NCBI GenBank assembly: GCA_034440635.1
Contig: JAOTON010000897.1
Location: forward strand, 3,279,001 to 3,343,000
Source: Lepas anatifera
Taxonomy: Eukaryota; Arthropoda; Thecostraca; Lepadidae
DNA length: 64,000 nt
Reading direction: 5' to 3'
Numbering within the stretch: position 1 is the stretch's first letter; every line of letters starts with the position of its first letter. Shown in pieces: positions 46,090-59,519 of the stretch. The translations under genes were made by a program, and so were the position numbers. The notes under the pieces are model-generated. The model did no database searches. It had not been told where the DNA came from and was given only the letters and a program-made list of their open reading frames with translations.

Positions 46090-48173
46090 ACCGTTCCTTT
46101 ATCATTCACGGTAAACGACTAAAAATCCTTCAAAGCCGTGGAAAAACGGTCATTTTAATGACGAATTGTGGGATATTTTTCGAAAAGCATGCTTTTTAAG
46201 CCTTTTCTTCCATCTGAAATGTACTCGAAAAATCTATTCAAGAAACACAATATGTCAGCTTATATTTGAGAAAGCGGAACAGGCAGCACTCTAAAAAGGC
46301 TTTGGCGCAAAAATGGCACGTGAGCATGCACATCAAAAGCACAAGCTCCAGTAATATCCCAAGTTTAAAGTTTTTGGCTTAAGCTATTCTCCTACCTTAA
46401 ATATGAATGATCGGATGCGGCGGACACAGTGCAAAAGCTGTTCACCTCAGAACAAGGGACATGGGCCATTTGGGGATTGTTTGCTTGGACCCAAGCTTCC
46501 CTAAGCATGATAAGTGTGTTTTTTAAGAATTGATCGCCAGAGACAATGTGCGTGCGGACTGTAATGTACCGCAGTGACGATGTTATGTTTGCAGTGTCAT
46601 TGGCGTGATACTTGTCACGTGATACGCGCGTGATTTCTACGAACATTTTGGATGTAGGCAAAAAAACTGCGTTTTGAACTCATTTTTATCACTAATTTGA
46701 ACTAGTAAAGACATAAAGACAACTATCAAAATACGTATAGGCATAAATGTCCCGAAATTTTCTTTCGACTGATGTGTAAATTATACCACAACATCCTATC
46801 TATAGCTGCATTCTGATCAATTAAAAAATATAATTCGTTATGAAGCACCCCGTAGATATCATTGCCCCGCTCATAGGCGTAGGAGCAGAGGGCCACTTCC
46901 CCCTCCACTTTTTTGCGTCGCCCCCTGCCTCTAGCCTGTGTGTGTGTGTGTGCGCGTGTGTGCCTAATTGGCACCATATGATTGGTTTTAAAACTTCCCA
47001 AATATGAGGCCCCTCGTGTTGCCCCCCCGCCCTGAGGCTGAGCTCCCTCTAATCCGTGCGCCCACGTTTCACGCGGTTCATACGCCCCTGGCCCTGCTGA
47101 CCGACCCTTCCGTGGATGTCCTGACTGCCCCATTCTGACTGCGCCTGGCTACGCCCTTGATGGCAACTGCGCTATAATCTGTCTAATTTTGGCAATGGCT
47201 GGCGTGTCTACAGTTTCAGACTTAGGCACACGCTGAAATGGACATGTCTCCTCGGGTTTGCTCTGAAATCCAGCAATCTTTCTTTAGAGTACATACATCT
47301 GTGCCAGGCCAGATTTGTATATAGTGCTGCTGAGTTGCCGGGGGGCGTACACAGCATTGGTGCCGGCTGAGAACTGGGCTCAAACGAGAAAGCGTATTGA
47401 TGCAAAAAGTGCGAGATCTGTAGCCCTATCGCCAATGAGAGTAGGCACCTGATAATCTTGGCTGTACAAAAAATGTAAGGACATGTTGCGTGTCTATTTC
47501 ATAGTTCTTAAACCGTACAATTTTGGTTGCCCCTTAGCAAAGCTATTCAGGTCTTGTCTGGGGTAGTCTTTTGTGAAATGAGTCCATTGGGTCTCGCTTG
47601 CCACACGGAGAGGATTCCGGAAATGGCAGCCCGCACCAACTTTCGTTGGAGTGGCCCGAGGGTTTTGATTGAAATCTCAATGGACAGGGTATATTGAAGG
47701 AATTTAATATTAGTGGTATTTTAGGCACTTAAAGGCTCACTTCAGTAGAACTTTTGTCCATTACCCCCATGCAAATCGCGCTTTTGTTAGGAAAGCCGCA
47801 TTATCGGGCAGGAGTCAGCGTTTTGACTGATACACTCGGTCTTCCAAAAGACGTTCCACCTAACCGGACCAAATTGGGTCGCTTCCTTGGAGTACCCTCT
47901 GCTTTTCAAGTATTAATCTGCACATTTCTCATATGCCCTGAGCCTTCGTTCGTCAATGACTATACGCTGTCAAGTGGTTTTTGTGTTATCCCACCATATT
48001 TAATCGCAATTTTTATATTTGGTGGGCATTTACCGAGAATATTTTGATGCTCATGATTTGAGGCCGATTGTGGGTGCATTGGAATTGTAGTATTTCACTG
48101 CCCTTCAAAACTGGTATCATAATACCATTGATACGCTACAACAGTATCGTGATGCTTGGGTACTCTGTTGCAG
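46090..48173. other. Intron 6, distal part
   Basis: No gene is recognised. A short (TG)n tract lies at 46938-46961. Open frames at 46726-47133 (minus) and 47754-48047 (plus) have no domain pattern. Confidence 0.5.
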
Positions 48174-48337
48174 CAAGTACAGCATGGTTCGCCGGACCGG
48201 AACCCTGAAGGTGCCGTACTACGTGAAGCCCGACTTCAGTACCGAGTACCAGGGCAGTCTGTACCGGCTGGAGGCTGAGGTGGAGGAGGAGTACGTCAGA
48301 ATGTTACGCAACGCCTGTCTGAAGGAGCGCTCATACA
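48174..48337 (+). CDS. DNAJB12/14-like J-protein, exon 7 (DUF1977 region)
   Basis: Acceptor TTGCAG|C and donor A|GTGAGT. The split codon AG+C gives Ser283. The exon then reads KYSMVRRTGTLKVPYYVKPD, FSTEYQGSLYRLEAEVEEEY and VRMLRNACLKERSY. This is the DUF1977 domain, and the VPYYV, F-x-x-EYxGSL, (V/L)-E-x-x-VE-x-x-Y and L-R-x-x-C-x-x-E positions are conserved. The wording LKVPYYVK and EYQGSL is closer to arthropod than vertebrate orthologues as I recall them. It ends in phase 1, about 40-50 residues short of the normal C-terminus; I found no matching final exon in 48338-64000. Confidence 0.94.
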
Positions 48338-48520
48338 GTGAGTACGCGGCAATCTAGCTCGGGTTCGTATAGTTCTCTGAGAGCACAAATGTTTGTAAGA
48401 AGAGATAAGGGTCTCGTAAGGCAGCTTATTGGATGATTAATGAGATATCTCGGCTCATAATTACTTTTTGATAGATCAGGAACCCAAATTGTTTAGCTTA
48501 GATGATATAATGGGGTTAAA
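48338..48520. other. Intron 7 start
   Basis: Short spacer following the exon 7 donor. Nothing recognisable. Confidence 0.5.
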
Positions 48521-49786
48521 TTGATAACCCTCGTCCTAAGGGGGTCGATTCAGTCCTCTCTACAACTGTTTCGGAATTACAGAAAAATGTTCGGCTTAGC
48601 ACAATGCTGCCCGAGGATATGTGGACCGAGCTCAGTTTCACACATCCTGGCAAAATTTCTAGTTAGGTCACGGAGATTTGGGGGTATTCCCAAAGGGTGG
48701 CACCAGGTCTTAGCCGTCCTCCTCCATGCACTTGATCTAGCTGTAGAAATTTGGCACGGACTGGGTCTTACTTCATTTCTGGGCTACAATGCGTTTGAAT
48801 TGATGGCACATGACTTGAGCATATGACATGGGAAAGTGACCTCAGATGACCTCTGATGACCCCGAGTGATCCCGGCGACCTATGCCAGGTCATTTAATGA
48901 GAAAATGACCTGTTTGTAAACCTGATATGGTGAAAAAGTACCTAGGGTTTCCTTGGTGATTTTCTTTTCTGACCCTTTGGAGGTCAAACAATGACATGAC
49001 CTGGAGTGGTCCAATTCAATAAAATCATGGAAGTTCTTGATGTTCGGTCACCAAGGTGCTGTACCTTCGATGTTTCTTGGCAATAGGTCATCCAAGATCA
49101 TCAGTCACATAAAAATGACCTTCACCAACGTAATGTAACACTAGAGAGTCTAGGAATGTAACAAAAACTAGTAATGTAGCATCTGTTTGTGTATGATGCC
49201 AGCATCAGGTCTCGAGCGCATAGATAACCCTCGGCTGAGTCATTGAACTTTGACCCTCCATGGTCAGTCAAGATCAGTGACCTTAAGTGGCTTGATTTGA
49301 AATTGAGTAGTGTGTTAGGGAACATTGACGTGCACTTGAAGCCATCTTGCTGACGCTGCAGTTGCTTGCCTACCCGGAGTGTGTAAAACTCAACATGTTA
49401 TTTTTGGTTGCAGAAGTCATTTTCTTACCTATAAACATATTTTATTGATGTCACTGCACGTGCAGAACATTGCAAATATCTCAAAACAGGCTTCTGTGAT
49501 GTTCTGTCGCTAAATTTGGCGCAAAGGCGCGTGGTGACTATGTTTTACCTAGTTTCAGCATGTTCGGTTCATATGTGACCTCTCAAAGTCATCAATTGAC
49601 CAAGGGTCAAAGGGTTGTGTACAATCTGGGAGTTCAGGTTGTAAGTAATATGTATGCTACAACTTATAGTGCCTTTCTATATTAGTTCCCAATCGGCGGG
49701 GCGGGGCGGGGGGGGAGGGAGTTCGGATTGACCTTCTCCCGATAGGGCGAGGAGAGTAGAATACCTCCGGTAAGGCTGGGGATTAA
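48521..49786 (+). mobile_element. GGTCA-rich repeat with TTAA right end (possible family E)
   Basis: The right border reads CCTCCGGTAAGGCTGGGGA|TTAA (49783-49786). The left begins near TTGATAACCCTCGTCCTAAG, only weakly complementary. The interior has many hexamers (AAGTGACCTCAGATGACCTC, TGACATGACCTGGAGTGG, GGTCATCCAAGATCATCAG). A similar start, GATTGATAACCCTACC, occurs at 58309. Borders are tentative. Confidence 0.45.
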
Positions 49787-52212
49787 GTGTAAACGCTAGT
49801 AAAAACAGTCCCATTTGTGCCTGGTGTTGGGGAAGTCTGGAGCTCGTTCTCCATGGGTCCTAAATAGATTGCCCCTTGTGTGACTTCCCTTCACTAGCCA
49901 TCTTTGATCGGTCCCGCCGTTTTTAAAAAGAGCAATTGCACAACGAATCGGCAGGTATTACTGGGCTCAGCAAACTGTGAGTCCCAGCGACTGCAGACAA
50001 GAGGCGTGGGATTGTCTGACCTGGGGCAGGTGGTGGAGCCGCTCAGATACCTGCAGTGACGTCAGTCGGCGGAACGTAGGTCTGAAACTCCCATTTTAGA
50101 GTCGTTCATTGATAGTGATCGGCCTAAAAATCTCCATGCCTGGGGATTAGGGAATTTACGACTGATTAATAGCTCTTTACATATTTTTCTTGCGTGTATA
50201 ACATGGGGGACAGAAATAAATAGAAGAGGATGGTGAACCTTACAATGAGCATATGTAAGAAACGCTCGGACTGTGTGAGCAGGGTAGTATTCGATTGTTT
50301 CTGCGCTCTGGAATCTACACCGAAATTTCGCGTCCCCTTATTGAACAGAATGACAAGCAGCTGGTATCATGGACAGTGTCCTTTGGAGTTAGTGAGGGAA
50401 TGGGGACAAATTAGCTTCGATGGAATGCTAAATGTTACTACAAACTACAGCGTTGGATGCTAAGAATGGGTCGAAGAATCCTTGTTGCCCTCTCCTCAAA
50501 TGCCAACCCTCCGCTGCCACGGGTGAATAACTTTCTCCACTATTTTGTATTTCTGATTCGTACATGGAATGGTTCTTGGATCTAAGTATTTTTCGAACAA
50601 ATAAAAACACCCATAGCTTGTTTATTCAAGCCTTGCGTAAAATTTGACCCTTGGTGTTTCAATTGACATATTGGTTAATGAAGTCCATCATGTTTCTGTG
50701 CCATTTCTGGGAGAACACCGAATTTCGCTCGCTTGTTTATACGTTGCGGCATTGATACCAATCTGGAGAAAATACTGAAAATATGATTATTTATTGCCTT
50801 TCTGATGGATGGGGGCCCTGTTTTTGGACACTTCTCCCTCTGTTGGGGTTTGTGGATGGAAAATATGTGGAGGTAAATCTCGCTTTTTTTACTGGTCTGT
50901 GATCTAAAGTGCCCAACCCAGGTCCTACCCACTGAAATTTTGTTCTCCGCATTTTACATTCGGATAGGTCAGCCGTGCCGTGCTGTATACGCCTTTTCCA
51001 TATAACTTATTTGGATTTAACAGCTTTCAAAAACCCCTTGCAAAGGGCACGGCGTATAAGCGGAGGGAAGGTGGTCGGGGCTCGCCCTGTCCCTTGAAAA
51101 TTGAGGACCCTCTCACACTTGGGCTGCGCGGACCAGTTCTCGGACAAAACATTATTTCTCCCATAATCGGCGAAAATGCGAAAGCTAAGAAGAAAATGAT
51201 TTCTTTTGAAATTTAATGTCGTTGCAGCCACATGGAACATGACAGACCTCAACGCTCGTCTTTCTCACTGAGAATACAGAGAAGAAGACATAGGTTTCCA
51301 CTAGTTTGTCTCTCTCCCTTCTCGAAAATCGGTAGCGCCAGCCTTGCTTTCTTTGCTCGGAGAAACCTAGTACTGCACAAATCCGTTCCGCTAAACACTG
51401 AAGATTGTCAGCCCGAGTAAAGTTTTTATACTTTTTTCAGTTCCATCTTCAAAACAAAACTTGGCGGGTCGGAACAGTGACGTTACCTAGTTGAGTGGCG
51501 CCGAAGCGCTGTGGTCCGGCATCGGATGGTGTGGTACTGTTAAACACAACACCATCTACGCCTACGCCTGGTTTCCGCACCCTACTGAAAGGTGAAAACC
51601 AATCTGATGGAGGCCTGCATCAATCGAGCACCGTGCTCATCCTCCGTAATCTTCTCTCCGTGGACGAGGTGTAAAGGTTTGATGTGGCAAAGGATTCGGG
51701 TTGACCCTGCCACTACGTCAAACATTAAGTCAGCCAAAATGCACAAGCTTTCAAAGCAGTGATTTGCATGCAGTACCGTCTTAATTATGCCACATTTCTC
51801 TGTGTAGGCCGGTAGCATATGAGGGTGCTCAGCACTTCGGTTTTTCAATCGTTTTAACTCATTTTTTTAGATTGCTTTTGATCGTATGGTATCACTTCCT
51901 CAGGAAACAATTAGACTGGTGCAAAGGTAAGTATTTAACAGGCTTTTTCCGTAGTGAGAGCTTGCAGGAAGCCATGAAGAGACGATTGTCTGTTTGGAAC
52001 GAGTCAGAAGGATGGCGATTGGGGTTGTTTGATAATCGCCAATTACAAAGTCAGTCCTTACACAGTTCGTGAAATAGCCAAGGCCAGTGACTTCTGCTGC
52101 AGGTTTACAGGTGCACAGGACATGTGTATGCCATTGTGGAGCGTAAACGTCGCGGGCAGCAAAAGTTCGGAAATCGGCTTGTTGGTAATGATTGATATAT
52201 TTTTAGATGACT
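49787..52212. other. No recognisable gene
   Basis: Both strands were searched for the missing J-protein C-terminal exon and for transposon domains, and nothing was supported. Confidence 0.5.
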
Positions 52213-53712
52213 TTAAAGGGAATGTGGCACCTTCATAATTTGATTTTAACGGACATAGCCGTGTGGTAGAGTATGCAGATAAACCACTCGATCGATATTT
52301 TCTTTGCCTCATAACTTAACATGTACAGAGAAAAAAAGAGTAATAATTCACCCCTGTCGACGTTCTCCTCCCCGGGTGGTAACGTTGTATGAGGCGACAT
52401 TGGCAATACCACATCTTGCTCAAGTCCCGCTGCTCGTGCTACGCGGGAAATTTGTATTGGTTGGACATCTGTAAAACCTACGTGCTAAACATGGCTTCGC
52501 TGCTCCCGATTATAAATGCGTATGACTCTCTTTATCTACAGCCGTTGAATATAATTTGATATATCGAGAAAATAACAGAAACTGTTCCGTGTCGTTTCGG
52601 ATCTCAACAACGGACTTAAAAATACTTCATTTGTACTCGTATTCACTGACCTAATGAACAGGTTTATCGCGACCCAAAGCATTACCAGATCGCACGGCGA
52701 TTTGAAGTCACGCCGATTTTGATACTTTTTCCCTTTAGCAGAGGAAGGTTAAATAGAATGAAAGATGAGGCTATTTTTTTAACAGGAATAAAACCAAATA
52801 AATTATTTCAATGAACATTGTCCCTTAAAGGAAAGTGGCACCCTGGTACAGTTCCAGACAGCGGTGGTTTCAGGAGCAGTCCATGCTGAAAGTAATGGAT
52901 CTGGCCTTATTTCTGCTGAAAAAAATGGTCAATAAGATTAATATTCCGTTGTATATGATTTCCCTCTGTTAGCAGTAAAAAGGTCTCTGAATTGCGTGAC
53001 TTCAAATCAGCGTATCAGCTGGTAATTCTTTGTGCCAGATTGAACCTGTTTTATTTGCGCCAAAAGAGTATAAATAAAGCTTTAGTTTAGCTAAATGGAG
53101 TTGTCATTAGGAACCAAAGTGACATTTATCAATTTCCTCTTTTTTCTAGATGCATATTCAAACGCGTTTCACGTTCCAAACTAGTCCATAAAGCAAGTCC
53201 ATACAACACATAAAGCACCAGTCCATACGCATTTAGGATCGGTAGTATCAAAGTCATGTTTCGATATGGTCGTTCGGACTTACTCCACAGTGTTTTGGGG
53301 TCGAAGCTTTCGTTCTGTATTTACAGAGCTTCGTCAGAGAAAGTATCGGATGAAATGCGACGGTTCAACTGGAGTCTCGAGAGAATGTAAAGTTTGGCAT
53401 AGTCACGTGACAGCAATAAATAGTACCTCCTGGGAAATGCCTAAAAATCACAACATTCTCTCGACTCTCTTGTGGAACCGTCCTGCTTCATTGGATACTT
53501 TCGCTGACGTAGCTCTGTAAATACAGAGCGAAAGCTTCGACCCCGAAAAACACAGTGGTGTAAGTAGGGGATTGGTAGGTTGGTAGGGGGTGGATGTTCA
53601 CCTTTTTCCGCGAACGCTAAGTTTTGGGACAAATGACATATCGATCAAGTTTTTTTGGCATGCTATATGGCATGGCTATCTCGGTTCAAATGAAGGTACC
53701 ACATTCCCTTTC
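52213..53712. mobile_element. Family M element, copy 4, with nested hairpin
   Basis: The left end is TTAA then AGGGAATGTGGCACCTTCAT. The right end is ATGAAGGTACCACATTCCCT, then a mutated TTCG in place of TTAA. The subterminal GATAGCC motif near both ends extends the inverted repeat to about 40 bp with mismatches. A third terminus-like block (CCCTTAAAGGAAAGTGGCAC, about 52824) lies inside and suggests nesting. There is no coding capacity. Confidence 0.7.
53286..53558. repeat. Hairpin-forming inverted repeat (arms about 100 bp)
   Basis: The left arm 53291-53388 and right arm 53453-53552 are complementary with scattered mismatches: GGGGTCGAAGCTTTCG pairs with CGAAAGCTTCGACCCC, CTGTATTTACAGAGC with GCTCTGTAAATACAG, and CTCGAGAGAATGT with ACATTCTCTCGA. 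The loop is about 64 bp. It is probably a small foldback MITE. Confidence 0.88.
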
Positions 53713-55406
53713 GTCAAAAATCATGTTAATATAGAACCATTAAAACGGTGCGTAATTTTATTAATGCTTTGAGGTTTGTGCAAAGTTTGACGCAAATCCA
53801 CAAACTATTTTATTGAAATTTCCTGTCTTTGTTTCGTCACCTGCTTCAAACAGGGCAGCAAACTGCTGAGACATTGCAGAGATGCTTCAAAAGATCCGTT
53901 GCCTCATCTCGTTGTTATCCTGGGTCTGGTACAGTATTTGGGAGCTCAGGTGCAGTGTAAGGAACGCCGTGAAGTGTGAAGGCCAGACCATTGAACAGGT
54001 TCGGTGAAGCGAAGAGGCTTTAAGTATCGGAGCGGTAAAAAAACCTGGGTAGACACGGTAGCCGGCAAACTTTCCCTTCTCTTTGACCGGAAATTACCTT
54101 TTCCCAAGCCAAACTTCCTTCGGATTTAAGCTCATCGTCCTAGGCTGAGGCTTCTATTGTTCAACTAGACGGTAATGGACCAGGTTTCGTGAAAAGTTGA
54201 ATAATGATGCGGTTGGCGGCCCCCGTTCAAAGAAATCCCCCTGCGCCGGGGATTGTTGTGCCGTCATGCGGTACAGTCATGCACACAAATTAAGTCGACT
54301 TTCTATTTTCGTGGCTTCAACAGACAAATAAAACAGCTTGCACTTGAAAGCTAAGTCTGTCGTCTGGAGGGCTGCCGTTTTAGACTTGTTTGGCAGCTAG
54401 GCCATACCGTGAGCTCATATTTCAATGATATTTATGCCCACAGCCGATACTTGTACCGATTGAAGGATTCTGTCTTAAATTTTGCGAAATCATCGATAGT
54501 TGTGCAGTTTTTAGAATTAAGAATGTTTATGTAATGCTGAATCATTGCATGGTGCCTCTTCTGCACGATTTTGGCCATGAATGCCAAACCTCCAGTCTGA
54601 TGTTGATTCAACCCGTTGTTTCGTGATGAGTGATTAAGACGTGTGCATAGTTCTTGTTTGGTTATAAATGATGGTGCTTTACTGGACATCCTCTGGTCGC
54701 TTTAACTCCTCAGCAAGTTTACCGCAGGATTCTAGTCTCTTGTGTCTGCCAGTTGCGTAAGTTTGGAGATGCCTTACGCTAATGGCACATTTATTCAGCG
54801 AGTCATTGATTGTTGTGTCATGAGCTTACCGGACGGAAACTAACTTTAAATCTCCTAGCAGGCCTCACTTTCAAATGTCGCCAGAAATATTCATGTCTGG
54901 GTATAACAGATTTTACGGCACTGCGCGCCACAATGCACAAGTATTTCCTCTAAACTTAATTTTTCATCTTCAGGGACGCCATAATCGCGATGCGACTATA
55001 TAATATAATCTGCAACCCCTCAAAATCCTGAACACTTCTCTTGTGATAATATCCAGGTGCCACATCACAAATTCCATGTTATTTCCGCGGTTTGTCTTCA
55101 GGGGATTGGCTTCGATTTCCCTTCCACCAATCGCCATCACGCAACTGGATTTACCGTACCCTCTGTGCATTCGGTTTTGTCTAGGTTGCCCTGCTATGAC
55201 GTCATGCGGCAGGCTGCGCCGGTGGCAGAATAGCTTGGTTTGCATTCTATATAACATTGCTCTTTCCTCTGGCCTTTGCATTCATTCTGTATATATGTTT
55301 TTGTCGGATCACAACTATGACGATCTATGAGAACGTCTCGTAGTTCCTGTAGATGCGATGTGGAGGAGGATTGGACGGATTGATTTGGGCCGTTTATGGC
55401 CTGCCG
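53713..55406. other. No recognisable gene
   Basis: No domain-bearing frame. An exon-like stretch at 53850-53996 bounded by AG and GT does not match any family I know, nor the missing J-protein end. Confidence 0.45.
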
Positions 55407-56770
55407 TGGAACGAGGTCGTCCATCTGGTCGTTACTGGCGTTACATACGTCCATGGTCGTCCATCTGGTTGTTACTGGCGTTACATATGTCCGTGGTCGT
55501 CCATCTGGTCGTTACTGGCGTTACATGCGTTCGTGGTCGTCTATCGAGTCCTTACTGGCGTTACATACGTTCGTGGTCGTCCATCGAGTCCTTACTGGCG
55601 TTGCATACGTTCGTGGTCGTACATATCGTCGTTACTGGCGTTGCATACATTCGTGGGCGTTATCTGGCCGTTACTGGCGTTACATACGTTCGTTTCGTCG
55701 CTACTGGCGTTGCATACGTTCGTGGTCGTCCAGCCGGCCGTTACTGGCGTTACATACGTTCGTCGTCGCTCCTTTCTTCGGTACTTGCGTTTCATACGTC
55801 CGTGGTCGCCCAGCTGGTCGCTACTGGCCTTACATACGTCCGTGGTCGTCCAGCTGGCCGTTACTGGCGTTACATACGTTCGTCGTCGCTCCTTTCGTCG
55901 GTACTGGCGTTAAATACGTCCGTGGTCGTCCATCTGGTCGTTACTGGCGTTACATACGTTCGTGGTCGTTCATCTGGTCGTTACTGGCGTTGCATACGTT
56001 CGTGGTCGTCCATCTGGTCGGTACTGGCGTTGCGTGCGTTCGTGGACGTCCATCTGGTGCATGCGTGCGTTCGTGGACGTCCGTGGTCGTCCATCTGTCC
56101 CTTACTGGCGTTACATACGTCCGTGGTCGTCCATCTGGTCGTTACTGGCGTTGCATACGTTCGTAGCCGTCCATCTGGTCGGTACTGGCGTTACATACGT
56201 CCGTGGTCGTCCATCTGGCCCTTACTGGCGTTACATACGTCCGTGGTCTTCCATCTGGCCCTTACTGGCGTTACATACGTCCGTGGTCGTCCATCTGGCC
56301 CTTACTGGCGTTACATACGTCCGTAGTCGTCCATTTGGCCCTTACTGGCGTTACATACGTCCGTGGTCGTCCATCTGGCCCTTACTGGCGTTACATACGT
56401 CCGTGGTCGTCCATCTGGCCCTTACTGGCGTTACATACGTCCGTGGTCTTCCATCTGGCCCTTACTGGCGTTACATACGTCCGTGGTCGTCCATCTGGCC
56501 CTTACTGGCGTTACATACGTCCGTGGTCGTCCAGCTGGCCGTTACTGGCGTTGCATACGTTCGTCGTCGTTCGTTTCGTCGGTACTGGCGTTACATACGT
56601 CCGTGGTCGTCCAGCTGGTCAGTACTGGCGTTACATACCTTCCTGGTCGTCCATCTCGCCGTTACAGGCGTTGCATACGTTCGTCGTCGTTCGTTTCGTC
56701 GGTACTATCGTCCGTCGGTTACATGCGTTCGTCGGTTACATACGTCCGTGGTCGTCCATCTCCCCGTTAC
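55407..56770. repeat. 40-bp minisatellite, about 33 copies
   Basis: The unit is CTTACTGGCGTTACATACGT plus CCGTGGTCGTCCATCTGGCC. Units at 56221-56520 are nearly identical, while those before 56100 are more diverse and include shortened forms (for example about 56050-56070). The 40-bp period is not a multiple of three, so each forward frame reads the same 40-residue repeat, shifted. All three stay open for 150-320 codons. This is non-coding tandem DNA, not a protein gene. Confidence 0.93.
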
Positions 56771-57251
56771 AGACCAACAGGCGTGAGAGAGTCCGCACGG
56801 GCGTGCACACGCAACTGTTCATGTGGAATCAAGCTGTGACGTGTGTTTGAGCCGGACGGTATCAGTGTGAACTCCGCTTAATCGGCAGCCTCTTGTATTC
56901 GAAGTGGGCGCGATTGAATATTCCGTTTGAGACTGTGTCTATTGTTGAGGCTGGAACTTCCGAGTCAAGCCGGGCTGAGTGCCGCCGACTCAAACTTGAA
57001 TGATAGCGGCGGCAAACTCTCTAACGGCTTCACGTTTCAACTTAAAGCTTTAAAGCTCTTGTCCATGATCTCTGCGCCCACAATGAGGGGCGTTGCTTTA
57101 GGGGCCGTGGTAGCTGGAAAGTGTCCTAAAGTTATTGTGGTTGTTATATGGATAATTTTTGGTTAGGCTTAATTTCTGTTTTTAGACTCCTTAGACTTCT
57201 ATTTTTAGACTTACTGTGAACAAGAACTGGCCTCATGCGAAAAGTTGTTTG
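56771..57251. other. No recognisable gene
   Basis: Short spacer between the minisatellite and the SINE. Nothing supported. Confidence 0.5.
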
Positions 57252-57440
57252 GAAGAGAGGGGATGCGATGGCGCAGTTGTAGCGCGTTGACTTTGCCGCC
57301 GCTGACCCGGGTTCGAATCCCCGGCGCGGGTACGGAATAATGACTCCCGGATGCCCAATGATATACCCTGCCAACAGGTTGAAAGCTGGCGACGCCACAT
57401 GACCTCACCATTTGGAGCGCCGTAAATGCCCCAAGGCTTC
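57252..57440 (+). mobile_element. tRNA-derived SINE, copy 3
   Basis: A box in GATGGCGCAGTTGTAGCG and a perfect B box GGTTCGAATCC. The body has CCAACAGGTTGAAAGCTGGC followed by GACGCCACATGACC, matching the other two copies. Flanking TTGGAAGAG (left, about 57249) and TTGGAAAGAG (right, about 57450) could be a slightly decayed target duplication. It is not a functional tRNA gene, since no acceptor stem closes around it. Confidence 0.78.
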
Positions 57441-59519
57441 CTCTTCTTCTTGGAAAGAGAATAAGTGGGGTGCAAGCTAATATTAAGGAGCATAACAAAA
57501 TAGCTGTAATTCTCAACTTCATCCAACTCGTTTCCTCCGCCGCCCTATAAGCCTTCGACCCAAACACTTTTCGGTGTTTGCAGGACACATTTTCAGAAAG
57601 ACTTGTGCCTGCCAAATTCAGATTTTCTCCGGTTTGGAAAGCACTTGTTTTTCATGATTATAGACCCTGTTGCCCCTACCCACCTCCCCCCAAAAACAAC
57701 CAACCTGCATCCACCACTGGTTTGTTAGTAGTTAAACCGGCCTGTATTTTATTGAATGTGTTAACGTAATCAGTACCTCCTGCTGTGAACGATTGTTGGA
57801 AACGTGTAATTTATGTAGAAGCACGTTAAAATCGCCACCTGACTAGTTCTTAATAAATGGAAACAAATAAGGAGAGCTCAGGCCGAAAAGGCCCCGCCAT
57901 GCGGTATCCCCGATACTTAAACTCGGCCACCTCCTTTGAGGAAATCTGGGATCTGCCCCTGTTTTACGCTGTGTCTGCTTAAATAGATGTCCATTTAATG
58001 TTTGTGTTGGATCAGTGATGAACTTAGTTCTCTGGACGAGCGCGGTCCGGAGCTTTGAATGGGCCTGATTTCGTTTCTGTTGAGGGACGTGTTTCCGTCT
58101 TGGCACATAAGTTGGGTCCGGGATGACTTTCTTGGGGAATCGATGGTACTTCTCTGCATGTATTGTACGTTCTGAAGTTCTGTTATCACTCAACTCAGTG
58201 TGACAACATTTACCAGGTCTGAAAGGATTTGATTGAATTTTGGGTGTTCGATCGCCGAACAAAACAAATACACATCAATGCATCTATGACGACTACATAA
58301 GTGGGCTCGATTGATAACCCTACCTTCTGGGTTGATGCGAGCCGTGCGCTGTCTGTGCTAGTTGCACCGACTGGGTCTCGAGTTCATTGTTGACTGGCAC
58401 TACTTACCTGTCTCGGTCCGACCAGCCACACTTAAAACAAGTGCCATCCGTGCTGCGGCGTCGCTTGTGCTAGGGTGCATAGTGACGAGTTCAGCCGCAC
58501 TAAATCTCACTTTAGCCAGTTGTGGCGCAGCTGTTGACAGCGTGCGTCTCATGGGGCCTTGCCAGCTGGGAGGATGGGACCGTGGTTGACAAAGTGGATG
58601 GATGCTCTGCGCCTAGACTCGCTTCACCTTGTGTAGTCAACAGCCCGCCGTGTAACTAAAGAGCGAGTGAGCGTTTAATGTTGGCTGATAGTTGCTGTGG
58701 CCGTAACTGAGAGTAAATGCCGATTTATTGATCCGTTTTGTAGTATTACAAGATGATAGTCAAAACAGGAGCAACATGGGTAACAATCAAGGTAGTGTAA
58801 AATGTTCCGTCGCGTCCTTTCTAGAGGGGGGGGACAGTAGCAGGCAGCTGACAAAGATGTGCACGCTGCAACACGTATGCAACTAAATTAAAAGCTGTTA
58901 ATACCTTTGGCTTCCACAGTGAGGTGCACAAGAAAACGAAAAAATTAAGTTACTACAATTCCTATAAATGTAAAAATTTTCCCGCATTTTTTCATCAGGT
59001 GCAGGTGCAGGATATGTTCTCAAATTATGTCTGCCAGAAATATGTGAAATTAGGTTTGCCCACTGTGGCCAGTAGTTGATAGCGTGTTTGATTCGGGCAC
59101 CTCCCTGCTGGAAGACGTCCTTCTCTTTGACGTTGGAATTGTCCATTAAGCTCGCCAACATGATTCGGGCTGGTCTTATTTCCCTTTAGATGCTTTTTCT
59201 GTTCGTCAGTTGTGTTTGGGTTCTTCAAATGCACAGCGTGGTTGGGGAATGGTAAAACTTTATGAATCAACACGAAGGGTGGCATCGCACCATCTATTCC
59301 GGATAATGGCATATGAAATCCTTGGCTTTCGTGGTGTATTTTTTATATAGCTCGTCTTTGGATTATGCAGCTATTTTCTATAACACTCATAGTTTTGAAG
59401 TTGAGGATCTTTGTCGATCCCTGGTTGGCGAGTTGGTCTTCCCACCTCTGATGAGCTGATTATAATCCTGAGGAAAGTGCAGAAGAGTAGCTCCGCAGGG
59501 GACCAATTTTCATCTGCCG
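57441..59519. other. No recognisable gene
   Basis: Both strands lack domain-bearing frames. GATTGATAACCCTACC at 58309 resembles the left end of the putative family E element and may be a fragment. Confidence 0.45.

Noticed and set aside
46726..47133. 135-codon minus-strand frame rich in Gly, Arg and Pro
   Set aside because: It includes a translated (TG)n tract and has no domain pattern.
51873..51926. Exon-like stretch reading AFDRMVSLPQETIRLVQR before GTAAGT
   Set aside because: It resembles an RT motif by chance over a few residues, with no continuation upstream or downstream.
53850..53996. Candidate last exon of the J-protein gene
   Set aside because: It is bounded by AG and GT, but in-phase translation lacks the conserved C-terminal pattern of DNAJB12/14.
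55353..56850. Open frames of up to 322 codons in the 40-bp minisatellite
   Set aside because: All frames read the same shifted repeat, the pattern of stop-free tandem DNA rather than a gene.
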